A DNA stretch of 35,362 nt from Candidatus Zipacnadia bacterium (lineage in GTDB: Bacteria; Armatimonadota; Zipacnadia; Zipacnadales; UBA5352): NCBI GenBank assembly GCA_029820945.1, contig JALGUJ010000042.1, positions 1-35,362 on the forward strand, given 5' to 3'. A model generated the notes under the pieces. The model was not told the DNA's origin and made no database searches. It was given only the letters and a program-made list of their open reading frames with translations. Both the position numbers and the translations under genes were made by a program. This document shows, one piece after another, positions 31,963 through 35,362 of the stretch (positions are counted from its first letter, which is position 1; each line of letters begins with the position of its first letter).

Positions 31963-33249
31963 TCACTGCTCGGGACCGATGATGCGCACGTTGGTCGAGA
32001 GCGGGAACTCGCGGCCGTCCGCGTCGTAGATCACCTCGCCGAACAGAGCCGTGTACCCCTCGTCCGGATGCAGCGCCCGCGCGATGTACCCGCCCCTGTG
32101 CTCCAGGGCCTCCTGCACCGCCCACTCGGCCTCGCGGAAGTCCCGGCTCGGCGAGCGCGCCTTCCACTCGTTGACGCGCACCACCGAAGGCTCATCGCCC
32201 GGATCGATGGTGAGCTTGAGGTAGCCGGTGTCCTCGAAGCGCCAGGTCGGCGCGGGCAGCGGCCCCCGGCCCGTGCAGGCGAGGAAGAAGCCTACCTGCG
32301 CGTTGATGACGCGCAGCATGTCCTCCAGCCCGTGGCCGGAGTTGGGGACGTAGAGGATGTACTTCGGCGCGGGCGTCTCGTCCCAGTAGAGGTTGGCGGC
32401 ATCGAGCGGCCAGTAGGCATCGTTCGTGCCGGTGATGATGAGCTTGGGCATCCTCGCGTGCTCGCGCATCGAGTAGGGGTCCACCATGGCCGCAAGCCTG
32501 CGCCCGACCCCCATGTGCACAAGGTCCGGCAGGCCGCGCTCGGTGTACTCCTCGATCATGTGGCTGTAGTCGCCCCAGGCTTCGAGCTGGTGGCGCATCT
32601 GGGCGGGCAGGTTCAGGTTGTCGTAGACCATCGGCACGATGCCCCTCAGGCGCTCGGGGGCGACCGCCGCCGTCCACCAGGTGGTCCAGCCGCGCTTGGA
32701 GGCGCCGGTAACCACGAAGCTCCCGACCTGGCTTTCCCAGTCCTGCGCGGTGTGCTCCTCAATGGCGTCCATCGTGCGCACCGCGGCCTTGGTCATGGGG
32801 AAGAGCAGCGGCCAGTCGGCCTCGCCGCTCTCCAGGTACTGGGAGAAGGTGTAGGAGATCAGCGCGTCCTCACGCAGGTCGTCGAACAGCGGCTGGTTGG
32901 GGATGTCGCCGAGGATGACCACCGGCGCGGAGACCATGATCGCGGCGGTGGAGAGCATCGCCAGCTCCCTCTGGCCCGGCGAGCCGCCGGTGATGAGCAT
33001 GAGCGCGGTCTCCGGGTGCTGCATCCCATCGGGCACGATGAGTTGCACGCGGTGCGTCCAGGTGATGCCGCGCCACGTCTGGGACGTGACCTCCAGGTGC
33101 GTCACGGTGGTCTGCCCCACCGTCTCCTCGCGCTCGACCTGCCACGCGTAGGAGTCGTCCGGGGCGGTCACGTAGTCCACGATCGGCTGCGCCCAGGCGC
33201 CGCCCGCGATCAGGAGGCCCATCGCGATCAGTCCAAACCTCTCGGTCAT
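31963..33249 (-). CDS. Exported alpha/beta hydrolase of the PhoPQ-activated pathogenicity-related (PqaA) family
   Basis: A 428-residue protein, start at the ATG 33247-33249 behind GGAGGG. Residues 1-20 (MTERFGLIAMGLLIAGGAWA) form a signal peptide. The mature part contains PqaA features: YVTAPDDSYAW near the start, VPDGMQHPETALMLITGGS with the oxyanion region, then VTGASKRGWTTWWTAAVAP with nucleophile Ser184, PKLIITGTNDAYWPLDAAN with the likely catalytic Asp, and YVPNSGHGLEDML with His. PqaA-type proteins are alpha/beta hydrolases with an N-terminal beta-domain; the substrate is unknown, though they are common beside polysaccharide-degradation genes. The gene is followed by the thioredoxin-CcdA gene 117 bases later on the same strand and preceded by the FG-GAP gene. 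Confidence 0.8.
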   Translation of the reverse strand: MTERFGLIAMGLLIAGGAWAQPIVDYVTAPDDSYAWQVEREETVGQTTVTHLEVTSQTWRGITWTHRVQLIVPDGMQHPETALMLITGGSPGQRELAMLSTAAIMVSAPVVILGDIPNQPLFDDLREDALISYTFSQYLESGEADWPLLFPMTKAAVRTMDAIEEHTAQDWESQVGSFVVTGASKRGWTTWWTAAVAPERLRGIVPMVYDNLNLPAQMRHQLEAWGDYSHMIEEYTERGLPDLVHMGVGRRLAAMVDPYSMREHARMPKLIITGTNDAYWPLDAANLYWDETPAPKYILYVPNSGHGLEDMLRVINAQVGFFLACTGRGPLPAPTWRFEDTGYLKLTIDPGDEPSVVRVNEWKARSPSRDFREAEWAVQEALEHRGGYIARALHPDEGYTALFGEVIYDADGREFPLSTNVRIIGPEQ

Positions 33250-33328
33250 CTGGCTCACCCTCCATCCGGCGAAGACGCGGGTGGCAGGCCCGCGCTCCAC
33301 GGGGTTCCCGAGCGCGAGCCCTCCCGCG

Positions 33329-34741
33329 TCAGTCCATCAGCCGCGCGTTGTACTGCCTCGCAGTATGCCGGTACCCCGAGTAGGCCGCCTCGTCAAGTGG
33401 CTCCGGGGTGTAGATGAACACCGAAGCCGCGAGCGGGTCGTAGAGCACGACCTCCTCGCGCCCGTCGCCGCAGACGTCGGCGGGGAAGCAGTGGAACCAC
33501 CCCTGGTTGCCGCCGCTCGCCTCCGGCAGCGCCGGAAGGTCACTCACGAGGCGGCCGTGGCCGTCCACCAGCGCGGCGGGGCTGTACAGCACCGCCGGCA
33601 CGTCGGCGCCATGCCACCGGACGACCTCGAGGCCCGTGTTGTTCGGCGAGGCCGGGACCTCGAAGCGATCCAGCACCCCGCTGCCCTGTCCGACGATCAT
33701 CACGCGCGCCTCGTGCCCCTCGTAGCGAATCGCCAGCTCGGGGCCCTCGCTGTCCGCGCGCAGGTCGGCGCAGCGAATCTCCTGCCCGTGCGCCACCAGG
33801 TCCGGCCCAAGACGCACGATGGGCTCGCCGCGCTCGTCGAGCACATGGCCGTAGCCCGAGCAGATAGCGCGCGGTCTGCCGTCCCACTCCTCCACGAGCA
33901 CCGAGTCATTGTTCCTGCCCAGGAACCGCTCCCACATCGGCGTCCCGTTGTCGTCGATGACCGCGTTGCCGAGGTTCACCTCGTCGCGCCCGTCGCCGTC
34001 CACGTCGCCGACCGCCGGGATATAGCAGCAGTGCTCCGGGTAGCGGTTCCAGGGGCACTCGTAGGTCCAGAGCAGCTCGAACTCGCCGGTGAAGGCGAAC
34101 ACGTCCTTACCGGCCTTCAGCACGAAGTCCCGTGGCGATCCGCTCCCGCGCAGGTCGCAGATCATCAGGCGCAGATGCACGTAGTTGGCCTTGAGCAGAT
34201 CGCCCTCCACATAGCCGTCCGCTGCGCGCAGTTCCTCGGACACCGCCCGGCGCTTCACCTCGCCCGTGGCCCCGTCGAGCAACACCAGCTCCACGCCGTC
34301 CATGCCCCAGTGATGCGAGCGCTCCACGCCCTCGGCCGGCACCAGCGCGAGGACCTCGGTGCGGCCGTCGCCGTCGAGGTCGGCAACCGCCACCGGTCCC
34401 GGGCGCTCGGGCGCCTCAAGACCTCTGCGCTCCTCCCCATCCTCCTCGATCACCGTCACGACTCGCGCGGGATCGCCGAAGGTCCAGAGGGGCTCGCCGT
34501 CGAGGTCGAAGGCACCGATGAAGGCGGGCTTCAACCCCGCCAGGTTGCGGTACACCACGAACTCGACGCGGGCGTCGCCGTCCAGGTCGCCGATGCGGAC
34601 GTCGCCGCCGCACGGCCCCGCCGGGCCGTCGCCGAGCATCGCCTCCGGAACGCGCACTTCGCGCCAGAGCAGCGCGCGTGAGCCGACCGGCTCCGCCCCC
34701 ACCACTAGCAGACCTCCCAGCAGCGCGTGGAATAGCAGCAT
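33329..34741 (-). CDS. Secreted FG-GAP / PL11-like repeat protein
   Basis: A 470-residue exported protein. Residues 1-18 form a signal peptide (MLLFHALLGGLLVVGAEP). The body has blades with Ca2+-binding DxDxDG loops: GDLDGDARVEFV (about 52-63), ADLDGDGRTEVL (about 121-132), GDVDGDGRDEVNLGNAVIDD (about 248-267) and ADVCGDGREEVVLYD. The last two are close to the rhamnogalacturonan lyase PL11 pattern of GDVDGDGKDEI followed by AVIDDNG, but the full PL11 sequence is not present, so a catalytic role is uncertain. It may be a beta-propeller that binds carbohydrate or protein at the surface. The start is the ATG at 34739-34741 with a distant GGGAGG (14 bases), so it is uncertain. The GGT-like gene ends 35 bases upstream. 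Confidence 0.7.
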   Translation of the reverse strand: MLLFHALLGGLLVVGAEPVGSRALLWREVRVPEAMLGDGPAGPCGGDVRIGDLDGDARVEFVVYRNLAGLKPAFIGAFDLDGEPLWTFGDPARVVTVIEEDGEERRGLEAPERPGPVAVADLDGDGRTEVLALVPAEGVERSHHWGMDGVELVLLDGATGEVKRRAVSEELRAADGYVEGDLLKANYVHLRLMICDLRGSGSPRDFVLKAGKDVFAFTGEFELLWTYECPWNRYPEHCCYIPAVGDVDGDGRDEVNLGNAVIDDNGTPMWERFLGRNNDSVLVEEWDGRPRAICSGYGHVLDERGEPIVRLGPDLVAHGQEIRCADLRADSEGPELAIRYEGHEARVMIVGQGSGVLDRFEVPASPNNTGLEVVRWHGADVPAVLYSPAALVDGHGRLVSDLPALPEASGGNQGWFHCFPADVCGDGREEVVLYDPLAASVFIYTPEPLDEAAYSGYRHTARQYNARLMD

Positions 34742-34776
34742 GACCGCTCGGCCGACCTCCCGCCTCCCGGGCCCGC

Positions 34777-35362
34777 TCAGTCCACCGCGGCGGCCCAGTG
34801 GTTTCCGCCCGCGCGCACCGTGCCATCGGACGTGCCCAGCTCCGCCGAGTGCATGGCGCCGGCGATGCCTTCCACCGCATCGACCTCGTGACCCATCTGG
34901 CGCAGGCCGGCGATGATCTCCTCGCCGGCGGACTCGGTGATCTGCAGCGGCTCGGCGGTCTCGACGTGCATGCGCGGGGCCTCGGCCGCCCCAAGTGGCG
35001 TGGCCTTCGTGTCCACGAACCGCTGCGCGGCACGCGCCATGACGCTGGGGATGCGGCGGCCGCCCGGCAGGCCGGTGGCGATGAAGCGCTCGGGCGCCTC
35101 GATGAGCATGGTGCCGGCGTTGTTGAGCGGCCGCTTGCCCGGCGCGACCGAGTTCATGCGCCCGGGCCTCGGGTCGAAGCGGGCCATCCCGTGGCTGAGG
35201 AGCAGCCCGGTGCCCTGGGCCACGAAGCAGGCGCCGAAGGCCATCCCCTGCGTGATCGTCGCGCTCACCAGGTTGCCCTCCGCGTCCGCCGCGGAGTGAT
35301 GCAGCGTCCCGTGCATGGCGCCCGGCGGGAACCGCGCCGGTAGGTCGTCCACCCACCCGGGG
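34777..35362 (-). CDS. Gamma-glutamyltranspeptidase-like protein (N-terminal part outside window)
   Basis: The open frame continues beyond the right window edge; only the last 195 residues are here. They correspond to the small subunit of gamma-glutamyltransferase-family Ntn hydrolases: HGTLHHSAADAEGNLVSATI with the Thr that would be the nucleophile, QGMAFGACFVAQGTGLLLS, then NSVAPGKRPLNNAGTMLI, which mirrors the 'PGKRPLSSMSPT' segment of GGT. The small domain C-terminus (GLRQMGHEVDAVEGIAGAMH, then GGNHWAAAVD) is also typical. In GGT the enzyme cleaves gamma-glutamyl amides, such as glutathione, usually in the periplasm. The Asn of the canonical NxxxGF substrate loop is not evident in this part, and HGTLHHS replaces TTHxS, so specificity may differ. 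It lies upstream of the FG-GAP gene on the same strand. Confidence 0.8.
   Translation of the reverse strand, partial: PGWVDDLPARFPPGAMHGTLHHSAADAEGNLVSATITQGMAFGACFVAQGTGLLLSHGMARFDPRPGRMNSVAPGKRPLNNAGTMLIEAPERFIATGLPGGRRIPSVMARAAQRFVDTKATPLGAAEAPRMHVETAEPLQITESAGEEIIAGLRQMGHEVDAVEGIAGAMHSAELGTSDGTVRAGGNHWAAAVD

Overview
This is a G+C-rich bacterial chromosomal window of 35.4 kb with 24 protein genes, one tRNA gene and several regulatory or repeat elements. The gene content suggests a free-living polysaccharide-degrading bacterium of the Armatimonadota / Planctomycetota / Lentisphaerota kind. It has a GH106-type glycosidase, a sulfatase, an EF-hand lipoprotein next to a Spy-like LTxxQ protein, an H-X9-DG prepilin-type remnant, paired FAD oxidoreductases, an aldo/keto reductase, a PhoPQ-activated-type hydrolase, an FG-GAP protein and a class III (oxygen-sensitive) ribonucleotide reductase. 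The phylum is inferred from this flavour only; no marker here fixes it. There is no integrase, transposase, phage gene or CRISPR array.

Layout. 1-2660: end of an unknown gene, an HD-domain protein, a frameshifted H-X9-DG mini-gene, then a Spy-like protein and an EF-hand lipoprotein. 2660-7884: a divergent control region, then a two-gene operon of GH106-like glycosidase and sulfatase, both without export signals. 7921-13610 (minus): thrS, a hairpin, then methyltransferase, GT-C membrane protein and GNAT acetyltransferase (the last two overlap). 13611-14394: thrS leader, two 48-bp repeats carrying the tail of tRNA-Val(GAC), the tRNA itself and its promoter. 14395-21657: a secreted DUF4139 protein, two unrecognised TIM-barrel-like exported proteins (separated by an inverted-repeat element) and a sugar-phosphate-isomerase-like protein. 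21801-26534: a GT39-like membrane protein, then the anaerobic ribonucleotide reductase operon behind its own promoter and a long structured leader. 26541-30609: two coupled FAD oxidoreductases diverging from an aldo/keto reductase. 30643-35362 (minus): a strong terminator, thioredoxin-CcdA fusion, PqaA-type hydrolase, FG-GAP protein and a gamma-glutamyltransferase-like gene cut by the window end.

The most unusual feature is the anaerobic ribonucleotide reductase. The catalytic NrdD stops directly after its zinc site, and the glycyl-radical segment is a separate 73-residue gene lying between nrdD and nrdG. Upstream of nrdD, promoter-like hexamers are followed by about 265 nt of leader that can fold into a three-way junction. 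The second is the tRNA-Val locus, whose 3' end is copied into two tandem 48-bp units, much like the E. coli tyrT repeats.
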